Below, piece after piece: positions 56,035 to 64,000 of a DNA stretch of 64,000 nt. Made by a program: the position numbers and the translations under genes. The notes below the pieces were generated by a model, which had not been told where the DNA came from, did no database searches, and saw nothing but the letters and a program-made list of their open reading frames with translations. Numbering within the stretch: position 1 is the first letter of the stretch; every line of letters begins with the position of its first letter. Location: assembly GCA_016699445.1 (NCBI GenBank), contig CP064976.1:496001-560000 (forward strand), in the 5' to 3' direction. This DNA is from Deltaproteobacteria bacterium (GTDB lineage Bacteria > UBA10199 > JACPAL01 > GCA-016699445).

Positions 56035-57542
56035 AAAAGATTTATTCATTTAAAAACATTTCCAGCATCCGTAAGGCCCATCCTAAAAAAAAGATCTGTT
56101 TGTCGTTTGGAACATTTGATCAAATTGATTTTTCAACTTTCAACCATTTGCAAACAGCTCGAAAACAATGTGATCTTCTAGTTTTACTGGTTGCCGAAAC
56201 AACCACATCACAACATTACCAAAAGCTCTCACCTCAACAGATTGAAAAAAAAGCCCAGATGCTCTCAGAATTGGGGTTTGTAGATGCCGTTGTCATTTAT
56301 CCTTTTGAAGATGCGGTAAAAGCCATTCAAGCTTTGAAGCCACAGATTTTAGTAAGACATTCATCCTATCGATCTCCTCAAAGTGATTTCCGAGGCTATC
56401 TCAAAGCTGAAGAAGAGGCGCTTCGGGAATTTCATGGGAAGATTGTTTATACAGAAGATCCTTTTCAAGAATCTTCCAACAACAACATTCTCAATTGGCA
56501 CTCGACTCAAATCCAGGCGATTAAACGTGGAAAACAAGAATTACGACATTACTCTCTCGAAAGTTTTTTTGAAAAAATGGCTAAGACACGCGTTTTAATT
56601 GTGGGAGAGCCCATTGTTGATACGTATGTTTTTTGTGAGACTGAAGGGATTTCCAGCAAGAGCCCTTCCATATCTGCTCGCTATCGCAGTGAAGAAAACT
56701 ATCCAGGAGGCTCACTCGCTATTGCCCGACACTTATCTGCCTTGGGTTGTCAGGTCACTCTTTTCATTCCTTATGGAGGGGAATCCTATTTCAAACAACT
56801 ACTGCACAATACGGTATCACCTTCTATCAACATTGAAACCTATCTCGTTCCTAATACGGCGACACCTCGTAAAACACGCTATCTCGTTTCACTAAAAAGT
56901 CAGAGAATTTTTGAACTGACTCAGCTTGAAGACAATTTGTGGAAACATCACTCACCTGAAGGATTTATCAAAAAAATGGAAAGCTTGAACGAGCAACATG
57001 ATCTCGTCCTTCTTTCTGACTTTGGACATGGGTTATTTGAAGGACCTGTTCTTAAAGCGGCTAACAAGATGAGAAATTTTAAAGGGATTAATGTTCAAAC
57101 AAACTCAAGCAATTTTGGATTCAATCCATTTACAAAACACCATAAATATAACTATCTCAGCCTCGATGAGAGAGAATGCCGAATGGCCTCTCATGATCGT
57201 TTAACTCCAATTTGTGATTTAGCAGAACAAACTGTTCAAAAACTGGTCAAAACATCTTGCGCGGTCACTTTAGGACAAGCTGGAAGCGCTTATTTTGACT
57301 CTCAAAAAACAAAATACTTTTGTCCTGGTTTTTTTAAGGAAGTGATCGATACTGTTGGAGCAGGAGATGCTTATTTTGCGCTCACAACACTTCTTCATTA
57401 TCATAAAGCGCGTCCATTTTTAATTCCCTATTTGGGTAATTGCTTTGCAGGACTCAAAACAAGAATTTTAGGCAATAAAGAAGCTGTTTCTCAAGAAAGT
57501 CTCAGCAAATTTATCAGTTATTTATCCAGGAGTGTTTCATGA
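56031..57542 (+). CDS. Nucleotidyltransferase-like/PfkB kinase fusion (reversed HldE-like order)
   Basis: A 503-residue two-domain protein. The N-terminal domain (residues 1 to about 150) follows the cytidylyltransferase-type plan of HldE domain II (KKICLSFGTFDQIDFSTFNH, LSELGFVDAVVIYPFEDAVK). However, the catalytic HxGH position reads DFST, so nucleotidyl transfer is unlikely. The C-terminal domain (from about 190) is a PfkB/ribokinase-type sugar kinase: LIVGEPIVDTYVF, ENYPGGSLAIARHLSALGCQ and the active-site motif DTVGAGDAYFALT. HldE has the opposite order (kinase first). The neighbours suggest phosphorylation of a heptose or similar sugar. ATGA overlaps on both sides. Confidence 0.8.
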   Translation: MKKIYSFKNISSIRKAHPKKKICLSFGTFDQIDFSTFNHLQTARKQCDLLVLLVAETTTSQHYQKLSPQQIEKKAQMLSELGFVDAVVIYPFEDAVKAIQALKPQILVRHSSYRSPQSDFRGYLKAEEEALREFHGKIVYTEDPFQESSNNNILNWHSTQIQAIKRGKQELRHYSLESFFEKMAKTRVLIVGEPIVDTYVFCETEGISSKSPSISARYRSEENYPGGSLAIARHLSALGCQVTLFIPYGGESYFKQLLHNTVSPSINIETYLVPNTATPRKTRYLVSLKSQRIFELTQLEDNLWKHHSPEGFIKKMESLNEQHDLVLLSDFGHGLFEGPVLKAANKMRNFKGINVQTNSSNFGFNPFTKHHKYNYLSLDERECRMASHDRLTPICDLAEQTVQKLVKTSCAVTLGQAGSAYFDSQKTKYFCPGFFKEVIDTVGAGDAYFALTTLLHYHKARPFLIPYLGNCFAGLKTRILGNKEAVSQESLSKFISYLSRSVS

Positions 57543-58282
57543 AAATGAGAACACTCATTCTTTGTGGTGGCTTCGGGACACGACTTCAACCCTATACAGA
57601 CACTCTTCCCAAACCTCTTTTACCGATTCAGGGGAAGCCTATTCTTCATTACATGCTTCAACACTTAGCAAGACAGGGTTTTGAAGAAGTGATGATCAAT
57701 CTTCATTACCGTGCAGATCAAATAGAATCTTATTGTGGCAATGGGAAAAAATGGGGACTTAAAATTGACTATCTCCAGGAAGACACTCTTTTAGGAACTG
57801 CAGGAACAGTGGCTTCAGCAAGAGAATGGCTTACATATCATGACCAGCTTCCTTGTCTGGTTATTTATGGAGATCTTTTGATCAACCAGGATTTCAGAAG
57901 CATGCTTCAATTTCATAAACAAAAAAAAGCCGAAGCCACAATCTTGGTCTATCCTGGTAAAGATAACAGCATCGTCAAAGTAAATGAAGAGAACCGCATT
58001 GAGTTTTTTCTCGAACGACCGTCTCCGGAAATTGCTCAAAAAATTTATGATACACAAGATTCCTTATTTATTAATGGAGGCATTCAAATCCTGTCACCAG
58101 AACTGATCGGTAAGTTTCCAGACAAAGTGCCTTTGGATTTACCCAGAGATATTTATGCACCCTTGGCTACGAAACATCTATTTTATGCATTTCCCCTAAG
58201 TGGTTATCGAAGAAATATTGATTCCATCGAAGCCTTTGAAATGGCTCAAAAGGAGATTGTGACCTATGGACTTGACACCTGA
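57539..58282 (+). CDS. Sugar-1-phosphate nucleotidyltransferase (HddC/GlmU-type)
   Basis: This 247-residue enzyme begins MKMRTLILCGGFGTRLQPYT, where the GGxGTRLxPxT signature and the following LPKPLLPIQGKPILHYML are diagnostic of sugar-phosphate nucleotidyltransferases. The metal-binding Asp is in LVIYGDLLINQDF, and FINGGIQILSPELI follows. Together with the neighbouring isomerase and kinase it looks like the HddC guanylyltransferase of the D-glycero-D-manno-heptose pathway, but donor nucleotide and sugar are inferred. Overlaps the gene before as ATGA and the next by 17 bases. Confidence 0.85.
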   Translation: MKMRTLILCGGFGTRLQPYTDTLPKPLLPIQGKPILHYMLQHLARQGFEEVMINLHYRADQIESYCGNGKKWGLKIDYLQEDTLLGTAGTVASAREWLTYHDQLPCLVIYGDLLINQDFRSMLQFHKQKKAEATILVYPGKDNSIVKVNEENRIEFFLERPSPEIAQKIYDTQDSLFINGGIQILSPELIGKFPDKVPLDLPRDIYAPLATKHLFYAFPLSGYRRNIDSIEAFEMAQKEIVTYGLDT

Positions 58283-58889
58283 ACTATTTAATCCTGGGTA
58301 TGCTGAACGCGGCCCTTTCTACACACCCGGGAAACACCCTGTCACACAGTGGATTTATGATTTAAATAAGATCCTTATTTCTACTCAATCAAAAGCATTT
58401 GGACAAATCATCCCGACAGAAGAAGCCTTCTCTCAAGCCCATACGATGATTCGCGAAATCAAAAATCAGGATGGGTCTATCTGGTGGGTAGGAAACGGTG
58501 GTAGTTGTTCTCTCTGTTCTCACTTCTCTCAAGATCTTGCTAACAAACAAAAGATCAAATCCCTAGCCTTTACGGATGCTTCACTACTAACCTGTCAGGC
58601 CAATGATTTCGGCTATGAAAATGCTTATGCGCGTATGATTGAGATGTTCGCACGATCGGGAGATATGTTGATTGCTATCTCGAGCTCTGGAGAATCTAAA
58701 AATATTTTAAAATCTATCGAAGCTGCTAATAAAAAATCTATCGCAACTATTACCCTTAGTGCTTTTGAAAATGATAATAAACTTTTTCGACTCAAGACTG
58801 ATTTAGCATTCTATGTCCCTAGTCGTAGTTATGGACTTGTAGAGACAGCCCATAGTGCCCTTCTTCATGGTGTCATTGATACGATATGA
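58266..58889 (+). CDS. SIS-domain sugar-phosphate isomerase (GmhA-like)
   Basis: This 207-residue protein is of the sedoheptulose-7-phosphate isomerase type. It has the SIS core with WWVGNGGSCSLCSHFSQDLA (family pattern: GNGGS...a.Hfa.el), FTDASLLTCQANDFGYENAY (the family's ND.gye..f) and MLIAISSSGESKNILKSIEA (SgSGnS.Nvl). The first 35 residues are an extra N-terminal piece. The active-site His and Glu of GmhA are consistent with HFSQ and VETAHSALLHGVI. Position next to a nucleotidyltransferase and kinase supports the heptose assignment, with the usual GmhB phosphatase not seen here. Confidence 0.83.
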   Translation: MDLTPELFNPGYAERGPFYTPGKHPVTQWIYDLNKILISTQSKAFGQIIPTEEAFSQAHTMIREIKNQDGSIWWVGNGGSCSLCSHFSQDLANKQKIKSLAFTDASLLTCQANDFGYENAYARMIEMFARSGDMLIAISSSGESKNILKSIEAANKKSIATITLSAFENDNKLFRLKTDLAFYVPSRSYGLVETAHSALLHGVIDTI

Positions 58890-58896
58890 GGCAATT

Positions 58897-61224
58897 ATGA
58901 GTGAAAAAAATACACATATTATTGGAACAAAAGTATTAGGACACGATCAATCATATTGTTATCTAAAAAACGGTGAAATCGTCTATTATTGTGAAGAAGA
59001 AAGGTTTTCACGACAAAAGTTTGGGTGGGGAATTTCTTCACACGCTCTCGATGATTTAGTTTCAAGATTCAATATCGACCCTTCTAAGGATAAAGTTTTA
59101 TTTAATATCTATGATGATATTGATAAATTTAAATATCAATCTCTTGTAGAATCTAACTTTTATCCTGAGCTCAATACACTTAAAAACACTCGCGATCCAG
59201 CTGAAGTCATGATGTCTGTAGCTCTCACACATTCAGGACTTGGCTTCAAAAATTTTGAAGTTTTAAATAATGTCGAACACCACCTCTTACATGCTGCTAG
59301 CGCTTTTTACCCATCACCTTTTGAAAATGCTGCTATCTTGACCTTAGATGGAGCAGGCGATGGAATATCAACATTGATTGCGAATGGAAATGGAAATAAA
59401 ATTGATATTAAATATAAAATTCCTCTCCCACATTCTTTAGGAAATTTTTATAACCTAATGACAATCTGGTTCGGTTTAGGAAAATGTGGAGATGAAGGGA
59501 AAACCATGGGGGCTTCGTCCTATGGTGACCCCTCAAAATACTATGACCTCTTTCGCGAAAAAATCATCGACTTTGATGAAGATGGAATCACTGCTTTAAA
59601 AGCACTCAATTGTCATCAACTGGATAATATTTTAAAAAACAGTCCCCGATTACAAGATCTAAAAATAATGACACAAAGAGAGTTTGACTTAGCTGCAACA
59701 ACTCAAAAAATTGCTGAGGAGATTATCTTACGTCTTGCTCAATTTGCTAAAAAATTGACGGGTCAAAAGCATGTCTGTCTAGCAGGTGGTGTTGCCCTAA
59801 ATTCTGTAGCCAATGGCAAACTACTGAAGAGTAAAATCTTTGATGATGTCTGGGTTCAGCCTGCAGCCGGTGATGGAGGGCTATCCATTGGAGGAGCTTT
59901 ATGGAATTACTATGTCACCCTTAATCACCCAAGAAAGACAGAGAATGGTGAAAAGAAATGGTGGATTCAAGAACATACATATTGGGGACCAGAATCACAG
60001 GATGAAGATATCATTGAAGCATTAAATGAATTTAAACTTCCTATAAAAAAAATACCAGATGTTGAAATTTGGACTGCTCAAAAGATTTTTGAAAATAAAG
60101 TTGTAGGGTGGTTTCAGGGGAAAATTGAAGCTGGTCCTCGCTCGCTAGGGAATCGGTCAATTTTAGCTAATCCTACAAATCCAGATATGCAAAATATTGT
60201 TAATAACAAGGTTAAATTTCGTGAACCATGGCGACCTTTTGCTCCTTCTGTACTTGAAGAAGAATGTGGAGTTTATTTTGACTCTACCCACCCATCACCC
60301 TTTATGATCTTGGTCTATAATGTTCTTGAGGAATGGAAAAAGAAACTTCCCTCAATTACTCATATCGATGGCACTGCACGTGTTCAAACAGTTTCAAAAA
60401 AAACAAATCCTCGATACTACAAAATGATCGAAGAGTTTAAAAAACTCTCAGGGATAGGTCTTGTCCTCAATACATCCTTTAATCTTAAAGGGGAGCCTAT
60501 TGTTTTAACACCCAGACAAGCGATTATTGATTTTTTGAGAACTGAAATGGACGTCCTTGTTATGCATAATTATATTTTAGAAAAAAAAGATATTCAGAGT
60601 TTTGAAACTACAGTTTTTACAAAACAATTTCATCCAATTGAAGATAACTTTCGATTTCTTAAACCGGGGAAACATCTCATAATTGATTACACAAAACCTT
60701 CAATTAATACCACATTAGAAAGCCTTATTTATCTTTCTGGAACCAGAGGAAACACCTTTAGCATTTTACCCATTGCCGATCAGAAAACTTCTTACGCGCT
60801 ATGGCAATCAAGATATACTCAAATTACACAAGTATGGGAGAATCTCAGCCAAAAAAGCGACTTTAATATTTCCCACACTGAACTCCAGACCTATGAAGGT
60901 ATCATATGCTCTTTTTTGATAGAGCCTTACATGCTTGGATATGAGTATCATCTAGAAGCCATCAAGACAGTGATTACTCTCTGCGAACGTTTTTTATCTG
61001 TAAATCCTCAAATAAAAATATGGCTTTTAGGACCTTCTGGAGTTTTATATGATTATCAAAACTTCAAATCAGCTGTTTCAGGTTTAAAAGAAGCTGTTGA
61101 AAGTGTTATGAAAATTGATTCTCTCCAACTCTCAGAAAGTGATATCACACCTTTTGTCGATGATTTAAAAAAGAGATTCCCTGAAATCTTATTCACTGAC
61201 GACCTTAATAAGGAAGCCATATAA
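58897..61224 (+). CDS. NodU/CmcH-type carbamoyltransferase with C-terminal extension
   Basis: I start at the ATG 58897 (MSEKNTHIIGTKVLGHDQSY, 775 residues), with GAGG upstream. The earlier frame start at 58855 lies within the isomerase gene. The N-terminal Kae1-like domain is clear: GHDQSYCYLKNGEIVYYCEE, ERFSRQKFGWG, VEHHLLHAASAFYPSPF and LTLDGAGDGISTL. The YrdC-like half shows CLAGGVALNSVANGKLL, GWFQGKIEAGPRSLGNRSIL and LNTSFNLKGEPIVLTPRQA. This family O-carbamoylates sugars and antibiotics. After about residue 570 there are about 200 residues of another, unrecognised domain (HLIIDYTKPSINTTLESLIY). Carbamoylation of the glycan is the likely role. Confidence 0.87.
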   Translation: MSEKNTHIIGTKVLGHDQSYCYLKNGEIVYYCEEERFSRQKFGWGISSHALDDLVSRFNIDPSKDKVLFNIYDDIDKFKYQSLVESNFYPELNTLKNTRDPAEVMMSVALTHSGLGFKNFEVLNNVEHHLLHAASAFYPSPFENAAILTLDGAGDGISTLIANGNGNKIDIKYKIPLPHSLGNFYNLMTIWFGLGKCGDEGKTMGASSYGDPSKYYDLFREKIIDFDEDGITALKALNCHQLDNILKNSPRLQDLKIMTQREFDLAATTQKIAEEIILRLAQFAKKLTGQKHVCLAGGVALNSVANGKLLKSKIFDDVWVQPAAGDGGLSIGGALWNYYVTLNHPRKTENGEKKWWIQEHTYWGPESQDEDIIEALNEFKLPIKKIPDVEIWTAQKIFENKVVGWFQGKIEAGPRSLGNRSILANPTNPDMQNIVNNKVKFREPWRPFAPSVLEEECGVYFDSTHPSPFMILVYNVLEEWKKKLPSITHIDGTARVQTVSKKTNPRYYKMIEEFKKLSGIGLVLNTSFNLKGEPIVLTPRQAIIDFLRTEMDVLVMHNYILEKKDIQSFETTVFTKQFHPIEDNFRFLKPGKHLIIDYTKPSINTTLESLIYLSGTRGNTFSILPIADQKTSYALWQSRYTQITQVWENLSQKSDFNISHTELQTYEGIICSFLIEPYMLGYEYHLEAIKTVITLCERFLSVNPQIKIWLLGPSGVLYDYQNFKSAVSGLKEAVESVMKIDSLQLSESDITPFVDDLKKRFPEILFTDDLNKEAI

Positions 61225-62432
61225 TGACAAACTTACAGAAATTTGAGCTCTGTATTGTTGGAGGTTGTGGACACGCAGGTCTTCCTTTGGCTCTCGCTTT
61301 TGCAGATCGTGGCGTGAAAACAATTGCTTATGATATTAATCAAAAAACTATTGAGAAGATTGAATCAGGATTTATCCCTTTTGTTGAAGAAGGCTTAGAA
61401 GGCGCTCTCAAAAAGAATCTTAATAAAACACTTTTTCTCTCTAGCAACAAAGCTGTTCTTCAGGAAGCTTCTACGCTTATCATCACTATAGGTACACCCG
61501 TGGATGAACACATTAATCCTCAATACACACCCGTCATGAAATTTATTCAGGATGTCGAACCACTTCTTTCTGAAGATCAGACTCTCATCATGAGAAGCAC
61601 GATTTTCCCAGGGACTATGGATTATATCCGTTCTTTTTTTGAAGAGAAAAATAAGCCCTTGTCGATCTGCTTTTGTCCTGAACGTCTGGCCGAAGGAAAA
61701 GCTCTCGAAGAATTAAAAGCATTCCCACAAATTATTAGTGCTTTTGATGAAAGAGGTTTGGAATCAGCTCAAAAGTTATTTTCACGACTCGCACCTAAAA
61801 CCATTACGCTCTCACCTCGAGAAGCTGAACTCGCTAAACTTTTTACCAATGTCTGGCGCTACATCAAATTTTCCGTCGCCAACCAGTTTTTTATGATGGC
61901 CGAAGATGGTGGCGCTAACTTTAATAAAATCTGGAATGCTATGCGCGAAGATTATCCACGTGCTCAGGATTTTCCAAAAGCAGGATTTGCGGCTGGCCCT
62001 TGCCTCTTCAAAGACACGATGCAGCTAGCCAGCTATTATAATCACAAATTTTTTCTCGGACATGCTGCCATGCTGGTGAATGAGGGAATGCCCGACTACA
62101 TCCGCGACACTCTCAAAAAGAAAGAACCACTTCGCAAAAAGAAAATCGGAATTTTAGGCATGGCTTTTAAAGGCGATATCGACGACGTCCGTGAATCTCT
62201 GGCGTTTAAGCTTCGAAAACTTCTGATGTTTGAAGGGGCACAAGTTTTTTGCAGTGATGAGTTTTGGGATGGAAATCAGTTTATCGAAAAAAGTGAATTT
62301 CTCACAAAAGAAGAACTGCTGCGACAATGCGATATCATCGTTATTGGAGCACCACATACTGCATACAAAAGACTTAATTTTTCAGGTAAAACGATCGTTG
62401 ATATATGGGATCATATAGAAAAAAATAATTAG
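61224..62432 (+). CDS. UDP-glucose/GDP-mannose-type dehydrogenase
   Basis: A 402-residue nucleotide-sugar dehydrogenase with NAD-binding N-terminus (CIVGGCGHAGLPLALAFADR, replacing the common GxGYxGL), STIFPGTMDYIRSFF, CPERLAEGKALEELKAFPQI and the catalytic Cys in GFAAGPCLFKDTMQLASYY. The C-terminal part has IGILGMAFKGDIDDVRESLA. This pattern (CPERlaeG.al.El...pqiigg) is that of UDP-N-acetylmannosamine/UDP-GlcNAc dehydrogenases rather than UDP-glucose dehydrogenase. It would give a uronic-acid sugar. Starts at the last base of the carbamoyltransferase stop. Confidence 0.88.
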   Translation: MTNLQKFELCIVGGCGHAGLPLALAFADRGVKTIAYDINQKTIEKIESGFIPFVEEGLEGALKKNLNKTLFLSSNKAVLQEASTLIITIGTPVDEHINPQYTPVMKFIQDVEPLLSEDQTLIMRSTIFPGTMDYIRSFFEEKNKPLSICFCPERLAEGKALEELKAFPQIISAFDERGLESAQKLFSRLAPKTITLSPREAELAKLFTNVWRYIKFSVANQFFMMAEDGGANFNKIWNAMREDYPRAQDFPKAGFAAGPCLFKDTMQLASYYNHKFFLGHAAMLVNEGMPDYIRDTLKKKEPLRKKKIGILGMAFKGDIDDVRESLAFKLRKLLMFEGAQVFCSDEFWDGNQFIEKSEFLTKEELLRQCDIIVIGAPHTAYKRLNFSGKTIVDIWDHIEKNN

Positions 62433-62454
62433 AGATGAGGGTTTTAGGGAGACC

Positions 62455-63486
62455 ATGTCAAAAAAACTTAAAATACTCTATACCGGTTCAGCTGGATTTA
62501 TTGGCAACTATGTCGTCCGTGAGCTTACAGAGCACGGACATGAAGTCATTGGTGTCGATAATTTTTCCAAATATGGCCCCGTAAATTCTGAAGTCTATAA
62601 ATCTGAAAAATACCGTCTTATTGAAGGTGATTGCAAAGACACAAAGCTGTTAACCGAACTTGCCATGGATTGTGATCAAGTCCTCGCTGGTGCTGCCAAG
62701 ATTGGTGGCATTACTTATTTTCATGAATACGCCTACGATCTTTTAGCTGAGAATGAACGCATCCTTGCTGCCACTTTTGATGCCGCTATTCAAGGAATCC
62801 AAAAAGGCCGGGTGAAGAAGATCAATGTCCTTTCATCATCCATGGTCTTTGAAAACGCGACTATCTTCCCAACACCTGAGGGACATCAAAAAATCTGTCC
62901 ACCACCGTTTTCTTCTTATGGATTTCAAAAACTTGCTTGTGAATATTTTGCGGTCGCAGCTTGGGATCAATACAAACTTCCTTATACGATCATTCGCCCT
63001 TTCAACTGTGTGGGTATTGGTGAAAAAAGAGCGTTAGGTTCTAAGAAAATTATGAGTGGTGATATTCAAATGGCGATGAGTCATGTAGTTCCAGATATTA
63101 TTCAAAAAATTCTCAAAGGCCAAGGACCTATTCATATCTTAGGGAATGGAGAACAAGTACGCCATTATACGTATGGTGGTGATTTAGCCAAAGGCATCCG
63201 GCTCTGTATCGAATCTGAAAAATCAGTGAACGATGATTTTAATATTTCTACAAATCAATCCACGACCGTCCTTGCTTTAGCAGAATTGATTTGGAAGAAA
63301 ATCCACCCTCACCTTCCTTTTGAATATGTTTCTGAAAAAGCCTACCCTCATGATGTTCAAAAAAGGGTGCCCGATACTCATAAAGCAAAAGCTATTTTAA
63401 ATTTTGAAGCGACGACGTCACTCTCAGAGATGATTGATGGGATGATTCCATGGATCAAAGATCAAATTGAGAAAGGAACGATTTAA
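62455..63486 (+). CDS. NAD-dependent nucleotide-sugar epimerase (2)
   Basis: This 343-residue protein has TGSAGFIGNYVVRELTEHGH (NAD motif GxxGFIG), the substrate loop and active-site pair SSMVFEN with SSYGFQKLACEYFAVAAWDQ (YxxxK), and RPFNCVGIGEKRALGSKKIM. It is an extended SDR epimerase, distinct from the first one. It could convert the product of the dehydrogenase. There are 22 bases between the genes, with an AGGGAG ribosome binding site. Confidence 0.86.
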   Translation: MSKKLKILYTGSAGFIGNYVVRELTEHGHEVIGVDNFSKYGPVNSEVYKSEKYRLIEGDCKDTKLLTELAMDCDQVLAGAAKIGGITYFHEYAYDLLAENERILAATFDAAIQGIQKGRVKKINVLSSSMVFENATIFPTPEGHQKICPPPFSSYGFQKLACEYFAVAAWDQYKLPYTIIRPFNCVGIGEKRALGSKKIMSGDIQMAMSHVVPDIIQKILKGQGPIHILGNGEQVRHYTYGGDLAKGIRLCIESEKSVNDDFNISTNQSTTVLALAELIWKKIHPHLPFEYVSEKAYPHDVQKRVPDTHKAKAILNFEATTSLSEMIDGMIPWIKDQIEKGTI

Positions 63487-63534
63487 CATGGCTATCCCCA
63501 TTGCGGACATGGTGAGCCTGTCGAACCACGAATT
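63487..63534. repeat. Palindromic intergenic repeat-like block
   Basis: The gap holds TGGTGAGCCTGTCGAACCA (63510-63528), in which GTGGT/ACCAC-type ends flank GAGCCTGTCGA. This core is like the widely dispersed 'ctgagcctgtcgaa' palindromes of many environmental genomes (knowledge). A 16-codon frame (ATG at 63488) runs through it and ends in ATGA with the next gene, probably by chance. Confidence 0.4.
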
Positions 63535-64000
63535 ATGAAGATTTTCTTTCTCTATCAAGGAGTCAAATGTCACGGACGTACTCCGGAGGAAAAGCCTCTA
63601 GGAGGAACGGAGTCTGCTATGATTTTTATGGCAAAGGCCTTAGCCAAAAGAAATCATGACGTGCATGTATTTACCAACACGGACAGCACTGAAATTTATG
63701 ATCATGTGACCTACCATCCAGCTGAAGATTTTGAGACTCAGGCACTTAAAAGCAATATCGATGTTTTGATCGGCATCCGTCAAATGTTGCCCCTCCTCTC
63801 AAGACGCTGGGCACGACTCCAACTTTACCTCTCACCTGATGCTTACGATCAACCAGCGCTACACAGTGCGATGAATGTACGGATTGAAGCGACCTCTCAA
63901 TCTTTTGATGTGGGCCTTTTTTCGCTTAATTATGTACGAAAATATATTGATGGCATTATCTGTGTTGGAGAATGGCAGGCTCAAACTTTTACTGAAAAAT
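63535..64000 (+). CDS. GT4-type glycosyltransferase, N-terminal part (runs off window)
   Basis: The frame is open from ATG 63535 to the right edge (155 residues). It reads MKIFFLYQGVKCHGRTPEEK, then PLGGTESAMIFMAKALAKRN and HDVHVFTNTD. The GGtE.al..La..La.rGH.V.vft pattern is the typical N-terminus of GT4/GT-B glycosyltransferases. IIC(V)GEWQAQTF follows near the edge. It belongs to the same operon direction as the sugar genes. C-terminal domain is outside the window. Confidence 0.78.
   Translation, partial: MKIFFLYQGVKCHGRTPEEKPLGGTESAMIFMAKALAKRNHDVHVFTNTDSTEIYDHVTYHPAEDFETQALKSNIDVLIGIRQMLPLLSRRWARLQLYLSPDAYDQPALHSAMNVRIEATSQSFDVGLFSLNYVRKYIDGIICVGEWQAQTFTEK

Noticed and set aside
63487..63510. 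Sigma-54-type site before the last glycosyltransferase (GGCTATCCCCATTGC)
   Set aside because: Spacing is eleven bases; the sequence is part of a repeat-like block.
1..64000. CRISPR array, tRNA, rRNA, prophage or insertion sequence
   Set aside because: No regularly spaced repeats, cloverleaf sequences, integrase, transposase or phage structural genes were found on reading through the window.

Overview
This 64-kb window is a chromosomal stretch from a flagellated bacterium. It carries an almost contiguous flagellar operon followed by a large locus for surface or flagellar glycosylation. The gene set (FlhF/FlhG, a sigma-28 FliA, MotE-like protein, PilZ-type protein, several sigma-54-type promoters, heptose-type sugar genes) fits a motile, probably diderm, environmental bacterium with moderate to low GC. 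I cannot name the phylum from sequence alone. No rRNA, tRNA, CRISPR array, insertion sequence or phage gene was seen.

Layout. 1-2660 (minus strand): fliD, fliS, a FliT/FlgN-like chaperone candidate and a partial PilZ-like gene, joined by ATGA overlaps. 2661-4440: flagellin with a structured leader and a clear rho-independent terminator. 4491-9813: an unrecognised interrupted gene, a Maf-type protein and two GT-B glycosyltransferases. 9991-32050: a sigma-54-type promoter, then flgB-flgC-fliE-F-G-H-I-J-motE-like-fliK-flgD-flgE-fliL, a second sigma-54-type site, then fliM-N-O-P-Q-R-flhB-flhA-flhF-flhG-fliA. 32047-36258: a GT2-TPR protein, a TPR protein and a second Maf protein. 36255-54935: an AT-rich island with seven paralogues (called P1-P7 here) of a family I do not recognise, mixed with three cobalamin-binding-type radical SAM enzymes, a methyltransferase and a GT2 glycosyltransferase. 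55000-64000: a third type of module, a sugar-nucleotide operon (NAD-dependent epimerase, nucleotidyltransferase/PfkB fusion, sugar-1-phosphate nucleotidyltransferase, GmhA-like isomerase, carbamoyltransferase, nucleotide-sugar dehydrogenase, second epimerase, start of a GT4 glycosyltransferase).

How it may work together (inference): the 55-64 kb operon would supply an activated, possibly heptose-derived, carbamoylated or oxidised sugar. The radical SAM and methyltransferase enzymes could modify it. The GT2/GT4 enzymes, the P1-P7 proteins and the Maf proteins would assemble or transfer it, probably onto the Ser/Thr-rich flagellin. The seven P proteins look like very divergent GT-B enzymes of the CgeB/DUF3880 type; this is the best candidate for an undescribed system here.

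Quality warning: at least fourteen otherwise well-conserved genes or ORF pairs are broken by one-base slips, nearly all in A, T or C runs, or by a single in-frame stop. Uncorrected sequencing error is the simplest explanation. I therefore give the joined extents of these genes and name the slip positions.
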